A stretch of 64,000 nt of DNA. It comes from Candidatus Hydrogenedentota bacterium (GTDB taxonomy: Bacteria; Hydrogenedentota; Hydrogenedentia; Hydrogenedentales; SLHB01). The stretch is from positions 50,251 to 114,250 of the forward strand of contig JADLHJ010000024.1 of assembly GCA_020848835.1 (NCBI GenBank). The letters run 5' to 3'. Made by a program: the position numbers and the translations under genes. Shown here one piece after another: positions 17,565 to 26,179 of this stretch. Each line of letters begins with the position of its first letter. Within the stretch, counting starts at the first letter, position 1. A model generated the notes under the pieces. The model did no database searches. It was not told the origin of the DNA and saw only the letters and a program-made list of their open reading frames with translations.

Positions 17565-18952
17565 TAGTTACTGCTGTTCCAACGTGGTTGCAGGCGGAAG
17601 AAGCCGGTGCGCGCGCCCGCGCGCCCGAATACCGTAAATTCCGCGGGCTTTTCCGCCTCAATCTTGGCGACCGCCGCCTTGAAATCGTCGAGCGATTTAA
17701 CCGGCTGTCCGCCAAAGTTCATGATGATTACACCCGGCTGCATTTCGCCGAGCTGCGCCCACGATCCCGATTTCACGCGGCGTACGATCACGCCCTCAAC
17801 ATCCGGCGCGAGATTCAACAACACGCGAAGGTCGGTAGTAATTTCGCGCACCGTGAGGCCGAAGGTCTTGTCCTCAAACTCGCCGGCATCGCGTGCGGAT
17901 TTCGGGCGCTCGACGAGGGTGACAGACGTATCAACGGGCTGGCCCGCGCGAAGTATTTTGACGGGCACCTGTTTGCCAACGCCTGCGTCGCGCACGAGTT
18001 TGGTGAAATTCGCGACTTCGCGATCGAGCTTGAGCTTCAGCGGTGTGTCATTAAAATTCACAATCACATCGCCCGGCTGAATGCCCGCGGCCGATGCAGG
18101 CGAATCCGGCATGACGGTGCTCACAACGATGCCGCCCTCTTGCGGGAGCTTCCAGTACTCCGCGAGGTCATCGGTCAACGGTTGCGAAAATACGCCGAGA
18201 AACGCGCCATCGTTCACCACTTTGGGATCGTTCTCGCCAGGCGGATTCGCGATATATTTTGCGAACAGATCCGATTGGTATACGAGCGGGTGTCCACTGC
18301 GCACGTAGAGGTCGCCGCCTTCCTGCGTGGACAGATCGAACCCGATTACGCCGATGATGTGGCCGGCAAGGTCCATAACAGGCGAGCCGACGTATCCGAA
18401 GAGCAGGCGCTCATCGAGACAATACGTCGTGCGTGGCTTATCCAGCACGGAACCGATGCGTCGGACGACGACTGAGCGGTTGAAGTCGAGTGTGTCACCC
18501 ATGAGGCCGATAAGCGCGATTGGGTCGCCGAGATGCAATGGGCCGGGCGCAAACTGCACGAAAGGAAAGGTTACGTTGCTATTGTTCGCGATTTCGATGA
18601 AGCAGACGTTTACGTCTTCCGGTTTCGTGAGAAGTTTTCCGTCGTATTCGACCTCATTGTCGCCCTGGCCGACGGTAATCTTGATCGCAAACGGATCGGA
18701 ATCCTGAATCTGCATGTGGCCGTGCGCCATCACGAGGCCTTTCGCGCTGACGATGAGGCCGAGTGCGCGCGTGTTGCGCTTGCTCACTTCGCCGGAACTC
18801 GGATTCGTCACGTTTGACGAATACGAAACGATACACACCGCCGGCGCGACCTTGTCGTAGAACCCCTGCAACTGTTTTGCAGTGAACTCCTGCGCGAACG
18901 CGGTGGAGCCAACCAAACATGCAATCGCTATTGCAATAGACTTACTTCTCAT
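17564..18952 (-). CDS. HtrA-like protein lacking the catalytic serine (pseudoprotease)
   Basis: This is a 462-residue secreted protein (signal peptide 1-20, cleavage at AFA-Q) with a degenerate trypsin-like domain and two PDZ domains (LPQEGGIVVSTVMPDSPASA at about 290-310; VIVRRVKSGSWAQLGEMQPG at about 395-420). The His (AHGHMQ, 77-79) and Asp (PEDVNV, 113) positions are recognisable. The serine motif GNSGGP has become G186-Y-V-G-S-P191, with Val at the nucleophile position, so it should not hydrolyse peptides by the usual mechanism. The ATG at 18952 overlaps the stop of the active HtrA gene by 11 bases. A regulatory or substrate-presenting partner of that protease is a reasonable inference. 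Confidence 0.8.
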   Translation of the reverse strand: MRSKSIAIAIACLVGSTAFAQEFTAKQLQGFYDKVAPAVCIVSYSSNVTNPSSGEVSKRNTRALGLIVSAKGLVMAHGHMQIQDSDPFAIKITVGQGDNEVEYDGKLLTKPEDVNVCFIEIANNSNVTFPFVQFAPGPLHLGDPIALIGLMGDTLDFNRSVVVRRIGSVLDKPRTTYCLDERLLFGYVGSPVMDLAGHIIGVIGFDLSTQEGGDLYVRSGHPLVYQSDLFAKYIANPPGENDPKVVNDGAFLGVFSQPLTDDLAEYWKLPQEGGIVVSTVMPDSPASAAGIQPGDVIVNFNDTPLKLKLDREVANFTKLVRDAGVGKQVPVKILRAGQPVDTSVTLVERPKSARDAGEFEDKTFGLTVREITTDLRVLLNLAPDVEGVIVRRVKSGSWAQLGEMQPGVIIMNFGGQPVKSLDDFKAAVAKIEAEKPAEFTVFGRAGARTGFFRLQPRWNSSN

Positions 18953-20315
18953 TGCCGTTGTCTCCGTTGCCTTGTTCCGCGGCGGCTTGCGGCGCGACGG
19001 GTTCACCCTGTTTCACGACGACGAATCGCGTGAGCGCGCCACGCTTCACTTGCAGTAAAACCAGCTTTGTCTTCGCCGCGATGTGATCTTTGATTGCGTT
19101 CGCAAACGCATCGAGATTATCAATTTCCTTTTCATCCAGCTTCAGCGCGATGTCGCCTTGCTGCAGGCCGGCATTTCCTGCGACGGATCCTAGCTGCACA
19201 CCGGAAATCAACACACCCTTGCTCGAGGCCAGTTGCGCACGCCGCACAATCGCCGGCGTAAGCTCCGAAACGGTGAAGCCCCAATCCGCGATGTCCACCT
19301 CCTTGCCGCGCAGGTCGCTCAAGGCCTGTGTTTTCACCGCGATTTCTTTTTCTTCGCTGCCGCGTTGAACTTTGATGGTTACGCTCGTTTCCACAGGGAG
19401 ATCGGCGATGAGCTTGCGCACCGCGGGGAGGTCTTCTTCAAAGCGTGCGTTTGTGACGACGTTATCGACAGACAACATGATGTCGCCCGGCGTGAGCCCC
19501 GCTTCCGCTCCTGTCGAAAGCGGATCCACATCCGCGATCACTACGCCCTGTTGTTTTGGATCGTCGGTTTTACTCATCGTTTCCTGAAAGGTCACACCAA
19601 TGTTCGAACGCGTAACCTGGCCTTTTTCGATGAGCTGATCCACGACCTGCTTCGCAATATCGATCGGAATCGCGAAGCCTACGTTGTCCGCGCCGCCAAG
19701 ACGCCGCGCATTGATGCCGACGACCTGTCCCTTAAGATTGACCAGCGGCCCGCCACTGTTGCCCGGGTTGATCGCGGCGTCAGTCTGAATCCAGTTGTTG
19801 TACGGCGCGACCGATTCATCGCGTCCGCCGAGGTAACGATCCGTTACGCTGATGATGCCCATGGATACCGATCGCGCCAGACCTTGCGGGCTACCCAGCG
19901 CGAGGACGGTCTGGCCTGCTTCGAGATTCTTCGAAGTCGAGAGCGCGACCTTCGGGAAGTCTTTGCGATCGCTTTTTAGCTTCAATACGGCAACGTCGGT
20001 GTATTTATCCACACCCACAACTTCCGCATCGAATTCCGACTTGTCGTAGAGCACGCAGCGCACGAGCGTACTCTCGCCCGCCACGTGTTCATTGGTCACG
20101 ACGTAGCCGTCGTTCGAAATGATGAAGCCGCTGCCTACGACGGCTTCTTCGCGCCGCTCGCCACCTGAGAAAACCACCTTTACGGGGCGGATGTGAACGA
20201 GGGCGGGGGCGACTTTGTTCTTCGCGCGAAGGACAGAAGCGTCAGATGACGCGCCCACCGTCGCGCAACCGGTCAGGACGAGACAGGACGCGGCGAGGAT
20301 TGCTATGCGTTTCAA
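18942..20315 (-). CDS. HtrA/DegP-family serine protease, lipoprotein
   Basis: This is an envelope quality-control protease of the HtrA family, 457 residues. It has a lipobox (CLVLTGCA, Cys at 17) instead of a plain signal peptide. The trypsin-like domain has an intact triad: His in VVTNEHVAG, Asp in YTDVAVLKL and Ser in INPGNSGGPLV. Two PDZ domains follow (QQGVVIADVDPLSTGAEAGL; SKGVLISGVQLGSVAGNAGL). The start is a TTG supported by AAGGAG seven bases upstream. It heads a five-gene operon with an inactive paralogue, a TPR lipoprotein and two permeases. Lipid anchoring would hold the protease at a membrane, which is uncommon for DegP but seen in other phyla. Confidence 0.93.
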   Translation of the reverse strand: MKRIAILAASCLVLTGCATVGASSDASVLRAKNKVAPALVHIRPVKVVFSGGERREEAVVGSGFIISNDGYVVTNEHVAGESTLVRCVLYDKSEFDAEVVGVDKYTDVAVLKLKSDRKDFPKVALSTSKNLEAGQTVLALGSPQGLARSVSMGIISVTDRYLGGRDESVAPYNNWIQTDAAINPGNSGGPLVNLKGQVVGINARRLGGADNVGFAIPIDIAKQVVDQLIEKGQVTRSNIGVTFQETMSKTDDPKQQGVVIADVDPLSTGAEAGLTPGDIMLSVDNVVTNARFEEDLPAVRKLIADLPVETSVTIKVQRGSEEKEIAVKTQALSDLRGKEVDIADWGFTVSELTPAIVRRAQLASSKGVLISGVQLGSVAGNAGLQQGDIALKLDEKEIDNLDAFANAIKDHIAAKTKLVLLQVKRGALTRFVVVKQGEPVAPQAAAEQGNGDNGNEK

Positions 20316-20355
20316 GCCCGATCTCCTTGCATTACTTCATTTGCAGCCGAGGAGC

Positions 20356-20384
20356 ATTATATAAGGATGCACATGGGAAGTGAA
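20356..20384 (-). promoter_or_regulatory. Promoter of the HtrA-permease operon
   Basis: On the minus strand, TTCACT (20384-20379, 4/6) and a perfect TATAAT (20361-20356) are 17 bases apart. The start would lie about 35 bases before the TTG start codon of the HtrA gene. The good housekeeping consensus suggests constitutive expression. Confidence 0.6.
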
Positions 20385-20533
20385 TTCGCAGGACCCCCGT
20401 GTTTTTTGTTCGCGAATGCGCCCTATGCGCGTAGCCAATAGGGCCAATATGCTCGGCTGATGCGCGCGCGCCGGCCGCACCGTGCTACACTCAAGTATCC
20501 CGCAGTACAGTCATGCAAGGTTGGAACGCACCT

Positions 20534-21196
20534 ATGAACGAGAAGACCACGCGCAGCGCATACATCGAAAACTTCGCTGGCGACGGCGCTGCATCCGAAC
20601 GGCAGAAGGAGGCACTCAAGCAGGCACTCGACATCCGCAAGTTCGAGACCGACCTGTACTGGAAGCGTGCGAGCTACTTCTGGACTTTCATCGCCGGTAT
20701 GTTCGCGGGCTATTTCCTTCTCACCAAAGATCCCGTGCATTCTTTTGAACCCGCCTACACCGTGGCGTGCCTCGGTCTTACCTTTTCTATCGCGTGGTAC
20801 TTCGTCAACCGCGGCAGCAAAGCCTGGCAACGCAACTGGGAAATTCAGGTCGATCTCCTCGAAGACGAAATTATGGGCCCACTTTACAAAAGTGCTCTGA
20901 ACCGCCAACACTTCGATCTGTGGGACATCACTGCCGGCTACCCTTTCTCCCCATCGAAGATCAACCAGATCCTGGGCGTATTCGTTTGCGCCGTATGGCT
21001 CTTCCTCATGGTTCATTCATTGTTGAATGCAAACCTCATTAACAACCTCAGCCACCAAATCACCGCTGTCGCGATGTCCATCATCACGGCCATCGCCTTT
21101 GCGCTGTTGCTCATCAAAGGCCGCACACAGGAAGCCGAGAAGCCTTTCCCCGTCACCCACCGCATCCGCAAATACCACGACGACAACATTGAATAA
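20534..21196 (+). CDS. Four-helix membrane protein, RipA-like
   Basis: The product (220 residues from the second ATG, 227 from 20513) has an amphipathic N-terminal helix and four hydrophobic helices in two pairs: SYFWTFIAGMFAGYFLL, AYTVACLGLTFSIAWYFV, INQILGVFVCAVWLFLMV and QITAVAMSIITAIAFALLL. Between the pairs is a conserved-looking cytoplasmic segment (GSKAWQRNWEIQVDLLEDEI and FSPSKINQ). This layout resembles the RipA family of octameric membrane proteins of unknown function; I am not certain of the match. It is transcribed away from the HtrA operon and followed by the SRPBCC-ArsR pair. Confidence 0.6.
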   Translation: MNEKTTRSAYIENFAGDGAASERQKEALKQALDIRKFETDLYWKRASYFWTFIAGMFAGYFLLTKDPVHSFEPAYTVACLGLTFSIAWYFVNRGSKAWQRNWEIQVDLLEDEIMGPLYKSALNRQHFDLWDITAGYPFSPSKINQILGVFVCAVWLFLMVHSLLNANLINNLSHQITAVAMSIITAIAFALLLIKGRTQEAEKPFPVTHRIRKYHDDNIE

Positions 21197-21216
21197 TTGC
21201 GCTCCCAAATTGCCCC

Positions 21217-21260
21217 TTGACAACCCGTGACTTAATATGTGACTATTTGGTCACATATTA
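21217..21260 (+). promoter_or_regulatory. Promoter with overlapping inverted-repeat operator for the SRPBCC-ArsR operon
   Basis: TTGACA (21217-21222) is followed 18 bases later by GACTAT. An 11-bp perfect inverted repeat, TAATATGTGAC (21233-21243) and GTCACATATTA (21250-21260) with a six-base spacer, covers the -10 region. This is where an ArsR-family repressor would block transcription. The operon it controls encodes such a repressor, so autoregulation is likely. Confidence 0.65.
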
Positions 21261-21290
21261 TGGCTGCACAAAATCGTGGAGGTATTCTCA

Positions 21291-21722
21291 ATGAGCGCGA
21301 ATGAATGGTCCGTGGACATCCAACAGCAACTCGACATCTCGGTTCCTATTGATAAGGTGTTTGAAGGCGTCCTGCTCCAGTTCAGCGAAAAAATGAAATA
21401 CCCGGATGGGCGCTCGATGAACTTCAAGCTGGAGGCGCGTCCCGGCGGCCGCTGGTACCGCGATCTCGGCAATGACTCCGGCCACTTGTGGGGCCACGTA
21501 CAAGTTATCAAGGCGCCAAACATCTTGGAAATATCCGGGCCAATGTTCATGTCGTATCCGGTGTTGAACCATTTTGAAGTGCGGCTTTCAGAGCACGAAG
21601 GCAAGACCCGTCTCAATTTCCGGCACCGCGCGGTGGGTCCCGTCGACGAACAAACGCGCACCGGCGTTAGCGGCGGGTGGAAAGAAATGCTCGACGAATT
21701 AAAGCGGGATTCTGAAGCGTAG
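21291..21722 (+). CDS. SRPBCC/AHSA1-like ligand-binding domain protein
   Basis: This 143-residue START/SRPBCC fold protein starts at an ATG with TGGAGG eight bases upstream. The fold is visible as an N-terminal strand (WSVDIQQQLDISVPIDKVFE), a helix, then the ARPGGRWYRDLGNDSGHLWG loop and a long C-terminal helix (GVSGGWKEMLDELKRDSEA). AHSA1-type proteins are hydrophobic-ligand binders encoded beside ArsR regulators in many genomes. The stop codon directly precedes the GTG of the ArsR gene, so the two are co-translated. The ligand is unknown. Confidence 0.85.
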   Translation: MSANEWSVDIQQQLDISVPIDKVFEGVLLQFSEKMKYPDGRSMNFKLEARPGGRWYRDLGNDSGHLWGHVQVIKAPNILEISGPMFMSYPVLNHFEVRLSEHEGKTRLNFRHRAVGPVDEQTRTGVSGGWKEMLDELKRDSEA

Positions 21723-22124
21723 GTGGCGCGCAAGCGACCAGAAAATAAGCGCGCGGGACTGCGCAGCGTCGTCCCGCGCGCGGACTCACGTACTGCGAGT
21801 AGCGGAGATGCCCTCGCCCCCGTCTGGAAAGCCCTCTCCGACCCGACGCGCCGCGCGATCCTCGATCTCTTGCGTGATGGCGCGCGAACCACAACTGAAA
21901 TTGTCGAACGCTTCCCGCAACTCACGCGCTTCGGCGTGATGAAACACCTCGACGTGCTGCGCGAAGCATCGCTCGTCATCACACACGCCCAAGGCCGCGA
22001 ACGTATCAACGCGATCAACGCCGTCCCCATTCGCCAAATCTACGAACGCTGGATCACGCCCTTCGCGGGCATGTGGGCAACACAATTGCTGTCGCTGAAG
22101 CGTGATATTGAAACTGACGCGTGA
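21723..22124 (+). CDS. ArsR-family transcriptional regulator
   Basis: The 133-residue protein has a winged helix-turn-helix (VWKALSDPTRRAILDLLRDG, then TTTEIVERFPQLTRFGVMKH) typical of the metal-independent ArsR subgroup that pairs with SRPBCC proteins. The metal-binding ELCVCDL motif is absent. The N-terminus has an extra Arg/Lys-rich 30 residues. The GTG start abuts the upstream stop with no gap. It probably represses the operon through the inverted repeat at its promoter, with the SRPBCC partner or its ligand as signal. Confidence 0.88.
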   Translation: MARKRPENKRAGLRSVVPRADSRTASSGDALAPVWKALSDPTRRAILDLLRDGARTTTEIVERFPQLTRFGVMKHLDVLREASLVITHAQGRERINAINAVPIRQIYERWITPFAGMWATQLLSLKRDIETDA

Positions 22125-22133
22125 AGGTCATCA

Positions 22134-23483
22134 CTATTGACCGATGTCGGTTTTTGCAGTTTTTTGGTGGCCCAGGTGGTAGTAATGAACGATGAGCCCA
22201 GTCGCACCAAGCAGTACAAGATAATAGAAGGCGAATACCAATTCCGTCCAATGGCGTGGCGAACTCGTTACGAGTTGAGCCAGGATATTCATTACAATCA
22301 GTACCGCCCAAGTGATGGCGTACGCGCGCGGGAAGACGGGCGCCGGTTTCCTATGCAACTGCGCTGCGCGAATAGTGGCCCCCAAGAGCCAGACGAACGC
22401 CGCAATCAGGATTGGCCCGATAACCCGCCAGAACACACTCGACCAATAGTCTTCGTTGCCGAGATAGATATTCGCCCAGCCTTTTAATCCATTGCGTACA
22501 GATAGTAGAACGCCGAGTAACAGTCCAAGATAGGCGCCAAAGCGTTCCAGATTCGGCCAGCGGTCTGTGAGTTGATCGCCGAGCTGCGCGCCCTGTGCTT
22601 CATTCAGCGGACGATTCACGAGGTAATACGCAACGCCGTACGCAATTCCAATGCTGATTCCGCCCGACGATTCCCACACGCGCCACCAGTTGAATCCGAA
22701 CGCACTTACGCGTGCAAAGTTCATGAACAGCGCCCAACCAACGCCGTTAATCAATCCCACCGTCGCAATTAGCGTCACGTTTCTCCAATCCCGTCGCAGT
22801 ACCTCAAACATCAAGAATCCCAAATACAACCCGAGATGCATCGTTGCCGAGCGGTTGTCGTTCATCATTCGCCGCAGATTCGGGTTCGCGACCAAATCTT
22901 TGTAGCGATCTTCGATTTGCCCATAAATCGGCAAGAACACGTTTGGATATTCTGCGAATAGATACAGCGCCAACCGCGCGCCCACGTAACCGGAGCCAAT
23001 TCTTAAAATCCATTTCGCGATCCACAGCAACCACTCCTTTCCATTATTTGGACGCGCCGCGTCGCCGCACCAAGCGAGCATGCACGCGCCGATTCCCGCC
23101 CAGGGCACCGCGGACAGAAACACCCACGCGTAACCGTAGATCGGCGCGATGTCTACGAACTCGTTCTTGGATGCGTTGGTTTGCAGACGCCCCTCGTACA
23201 AGGTCCACCACTGCGCCCAACCGCGTCCGCCCGCGATGTAGAACCCAACGCACAGCGCCAAGATGATCCAGCCGGAGGTATAGCGTCGCGACTGCACTGG
23301 CCCCGGCTCCCGCGCGATGAACCACCACGCCGCGCCCCACAGTACTCCCGCAAACAAGCACCCCGCCGACCCGCCGTAGCCCGAGCACCCACGCACGGCC
23401 CAGGACATCGCGCCCAACGAGGCGAAGAGCAGCGTCGGCAATACGAGATTGTGCTTCAGATTATTTGCGTCGTCGTGGACCAT
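22134..23483 (-). CDS. Polytopic membrane protein of unknown function
   Basis: The 449-residue protein has about ten to twelve hydrophobic segments, many with Trp and Gly (LVLPTLLFASLGAMSWAVRG, GCLFAGVLWGAAWWFIA, WIILALCVGFYIAGGRGWAQ). Conserved-looking polar loops include LRRMMNDNRSATMHLGLYLG, MNFARVSAFGFNWWRVWESS and LGNEDYWSSVFWR. I do not recognise a family. The Gly-rich start (GCSGYGGSAG) and the charged Arg/Asn/Glu in helices suggest a transporter or integral enzyme. It is convergent with the ArsR gene and alone in its transcription unit. Confidence 0.6.
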   Translation of the reverse strand: MVHDDANNLKHNLVLPTLLFASLGAMSWAVRGCSGYGGSAGCLFAGVLWGAAWWFIAREPGPVQSRRYTSGWIILALCVGFYIAGGRGWAQWWTLYEGRLQTNASKNEFVDIAPIYGYAWVFLSAVPWAGIGACMLAWCGDAARPNNGKEWLLWIAKWILRIGSGYVGARLALYLFAEYPNVFLPIYGQIEDRYKDLVANPNLRRMMNDNRSATMHLGLYLGFLMFEVLRRDWRNVTLIATVGLINGVGWALFMNFARVSAFGFNWWRVWESSGGISIGIAYGVAYYLVNRPLNEAQGAQLGDQLTDRWPNLERFGAYLGLLLGVLLSVRNGLKGWANIYLGNEDYWSSVFWRVIGPILIAAFVWLLGATIRAAQLHRKPAPVFPRAYAITWAVLIVMNILAQLVTSSPRHWTELVFAFYYLVLLGATGLIVHYYHLGHQKTAKTDIGQ

Positions 23484-24147
23484 TCCCGCACTCTATGAAA
23501 TCGAAACAGCCTCGCGCCAATTCACCCCACACCTTTCCACCTCATCCTCCGCACCGTTCGCGTCAAATCACCCGAACCGCTTCTACTTCCCATACCTCTC
23601 ATACTTCCCACTTTCTTTAGTCAACCGAATCCCCCTCGTTCCCCATGCGGATTGAAACGACAAGTGCAACACCGTGGGCAATTAGTTGAGGCACAGCTTC
23701 ATTCCGCGGCGAGCAGGTCTTTCACCTTACTGTCCCAATCGGAGGTAGCCATGAAATTAGCACTGTCTCCGGCTCGACCCCTTGAATCGTCATACTGGCA
23801 ATGCACCCTCCCCCCGACACCCCCCGCACCCTCCCTACGAGGCTCCTATATAAAACAAGTACTTACGACAATTCGCGGATGATCATCCCCCCTTGTTTCG
23901 TCAAAAAAAGAATTTGTACACCCCCCTGCAACAGTCAGCACCCGGGAGCGAGGGCGCCACTGAGAACGCATTCCCGTCCGGTCTACTAATCGGTACGACT
24001 GCAACGCGATGGGCAAATTAATGAAGGAGGTACCGAGCAGACAATTTGGTGCGGCGCACCAAAGGTGCACCCTTGCTTGCGCGGCAACCGCCTCGCGTCG
24101 CATCATGCGATCGTAGTGCCAAAACTCTCCAAGCACGGGACCCAACA
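23484..24147. other. 664-base intergenic region between divergent genes
   Basis: No convincing gene is present. A 43-codon frame at 23751-23882 starts with MKLALSPARP behind a GGAGG, but its composition (Pro-rich, no relatives I recognise) argues against it. An 8-bp hairpin TTTGGTGC-ggc-GCACCAAA (24045-24063) lies in the leader of the FG-GAP gene. Several long C-runs occur around 23808-23832 and 23922. Confidence 0.5.
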
Positions 24148-26058
24148 ATGAAACATATCGCAATCCTGATGAGTATGCTGGCCATTTCATGGGCGTCGGC
24201 TGCGCAAAGTACGCTCACGCCGATCAAGTACAACAATCCTGGCTTAGTAGTCGATCTGGGAGTCGGCCTCTGGGCGTGGCCGCTACCGATGGACTTCGAT
24301 GGGGACGGCGATTATGACTTGGTCGTGACGTGTCCCGATAAGCCTACTGCGGCTACGGTGTTTTTCGAAAACGTTGAGGGAGACGTGAAGTTTCCGGTGT
24401 TTAAGCCCGGGAAAAAAATCAGCAAGGCCTTGCAGAACGCGCAGGTTTCGTTTGTGAATGGCAAGCCGCATGTGCTGACGCCGGGATTGGAGCACGCCGA
24501 ATTCCTGACGAAGGGTCTCGATGTTTCCCACCCGCTACCGCTCGACGCCAAGCTGAACCTCACCGGCAAGCTGCGCGCAAACCAATGGAAATGGGCGGAC
24601 TATGACGGCGACGGTATCTACGACCTACTCATCGGGATTGGCGAATGGACGGAGTACGGCTGGGACAACGCGTATGACGCGAACGGTAATTGGACAAACG
24701 GTCCGTTGCGCGGCTGGGTGTATTTCGCGCGTAACACGGGGACGATTGACGCGCCAGTGTTTGCTGAACCGGTTAAGCTGGAAGCGGATGGAAAACCGGT
24801 GGACGGTTATGGAATGCCTTCGCAGAATCTGGAAGACTTCGATAACGACGGTGACCTCGATCTGATTTGCGGTGAGTTCCTCGATGGGTTCACGTGGTTC
24901 GAGAATGTGGGTACGCGCACGGAACCCAAGCTTGCCGCGGGACGCCAACTGACGCGCGGCGGCGAACCCATCAAAATGGATTTGCAGATGATCGTGCCGG
25001 TGGCGATTGACTGGGACAAAGACGGCGATCAGGATTTGGTCGTTGGTGATGAGGACGGCCGCGTCGCGCTCGTCGAACACACCGGAGAAGTGGTCGAGCA
25101 CATGCCGCAGTTTAAAGCGCCGGTCTATTTCCAACAGCAGGCGGAGTATGTGAAATGCGGAGCGCTTGTGTCGCCCGTGAGTTTCGATTGGGACGGCGAT
25201 GGCGACGAAGACCTGGTGTGCGGCAATACGGCAGGGTACGTCGAGGTGGTTGAGAATCTCGGTGGCGCGCCGCCAAAGTGGGACGCTCCCAAAAAGCTGG
25301 AAGCCGATGGGAAAGTCATTCGTATCCAAGCGGGTCCCAATGGATCCATTCAAGGCCCCGCCGAAGCGAAGTGGGGGTATACGACATTGTCCGTTGCCGA
25401 TTGGGACCACGACGGTCTTCCCGACGTTGTCGTAAATTCCATCTGGGGGAAAGTGATCTGGTATCGCAACGAGGGAACGCGCAGCGCGCCGAAGCTGGCT
25501 GCGTCAAAGCCCGTTGAAGTCGAATGGAAATCCACGCCGCCAAAACCAGCGTGGATATGGTGGAACCCCACCGGCAACGAACTCGCCACGCAGTGGCGTA
25601 CGACGCCGGTGGTCGTGGACTACGATGCGGATGGTCTTAACGATCTCGTCATGCTCGATCATGAAGGCTATCTTGCGTTCTTTAAGCGCACGCGCGGCGC
25701 AGACGCTACGCTGCGATTGCAACCTGGCGAACGGATTTTTGTCGATGAAGCTGGCGCACCGTTGTTGCTGGCAAAAGGCATCGCGGGAAAGAGTGGAAGA
25801 CGCAAACTGCGGCTGGTGGATTGGGACGGCGACAAGCGGTTCGACATCTTGATCAATTCAACGAACTGCGATTGGTTCAAAAATCTGTGCGATGAGAATG
25901 GAAAGGTTGTGTTCAAAGAGATGGGCGCGCTTTCAGACGTGGTACTCGCGGGACACGACACTAGCCCGACCACATCGGATTGGAACAAGGACGGCGTGTC
26001 AGAGTTGCTGCTCGGGGCGGAAGATGGACTGATCTACAGGCTCGATAGAACGAAGTAG
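24148..26058 (+). CDS. Secreted FG-GAP/VCBS repeat protein
   Basis: The 636-residue product begins with a signal peptide (MKHIAILMSMLAISWASAAQ). At least seven FG-GAP/VCBS-type repeats follow, each with a calcium-binding DxDxDGxxD-like loop: DFDGDGDYDLVV, DYDGDGIYDLLI, DFDNDGDLDLIC, DWDKDGDQDLVV, DWDGDGDEDLVC, DWDHDGLPDVVV, DYDADGLNDLVM and DWDGDKRFDILI. These build an integrin-like beta-propeller stabilised by calcium. Between repeats, phrases like YFARNTGTIDAPVFAEPVKL recur. Likely roles are cell-surface binding or carbohydrate recognition; nothing more specific can be read. The ATG at 24148 lacks a strong ribosome binding site. Confidence 0.85.
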   Translation: MKHIAILMSMLAISWASAAQSTLTPIKYNNPGLVVDLGVGLWAWPLPMDFDGDGDYDLVVTCPDKPTAATVFFENVEGDVKFPVFKPGKKISKALQNAQVSFVNGKPHVLTPGLEHAEFLTKGLDVSHPLPLDAKLNLTGKLRANQWKWADYDGDGIYDLLIGIGEWTEYGWDNAYDANGNWTNGPLRGWVYFARNTGTIDAPVFAEPVKLEADGKPVDGYGMPSQNLEDFDNDGDLDLICGEFLDGFTWFENVGTRTEPKLAAGRQLTRGGEPIKMDLQMIVPVAIDWDKDGDQDLVVGDEDGRVALVEHTGEVVEHMPQFKAPVYFQQQAEYVKCGALVSPVSFDWDGDGDEDLVCGNTAGYVEVVENLGGAPPKWDAPKKLEADGKVIRIQAGPNGSIQGPAEAKWGYTTLSVADWDHDGLPDVVVNSIWGKVIWYRNEGTRSAPKLAASKPVEVEWKSTPPKPAWIWWNPTGNELATQWRTTPVVVDYDADGLNDLVMLDHEGYLAFFKRTRGADATLRLQPGERIFVDEAGAPLLLAKGIAGKSGRRKLRLVDWDGDKRFDILINSTNCDWFKNLCDENGKVVFKEMGALSDVVLAGHDTSPTTSDWNKDGVSELLLGAEDGLIYRLDRTK

Positions 26059-26144
26059 TTATTAAGCACACAAACAATCAGTAACGCACAACATTAGAGC
26101 ACAGATCATGCCAATAAACATTGGATAAAATGTTTATTTTCCCC

Positions 26145-26173
26145 TTGACGAATCGCAGGCCTGGTGGTATATA
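26145..26173 (+). promoter_or_regulatory. Strong promoter of a structured RNA
   Basis: TTGACG (26145-26150, 5/6) and TATATA (26168-26173, 5/6) are separated by exactly 17 bases. It is one of the best sigma-70 promoters in the window and points at a region without an open reading frame. Confidence 0.75.
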
Positions 26174-26179
26174 TCTGTT

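Noticed and set aside
23751..23882. 43-codon frame with a GGAGG ribosome binding site
   Set aside because: The product is Pro-rich with no recognisable similarity, and the region shows no other coding sign; left as a possibility only.
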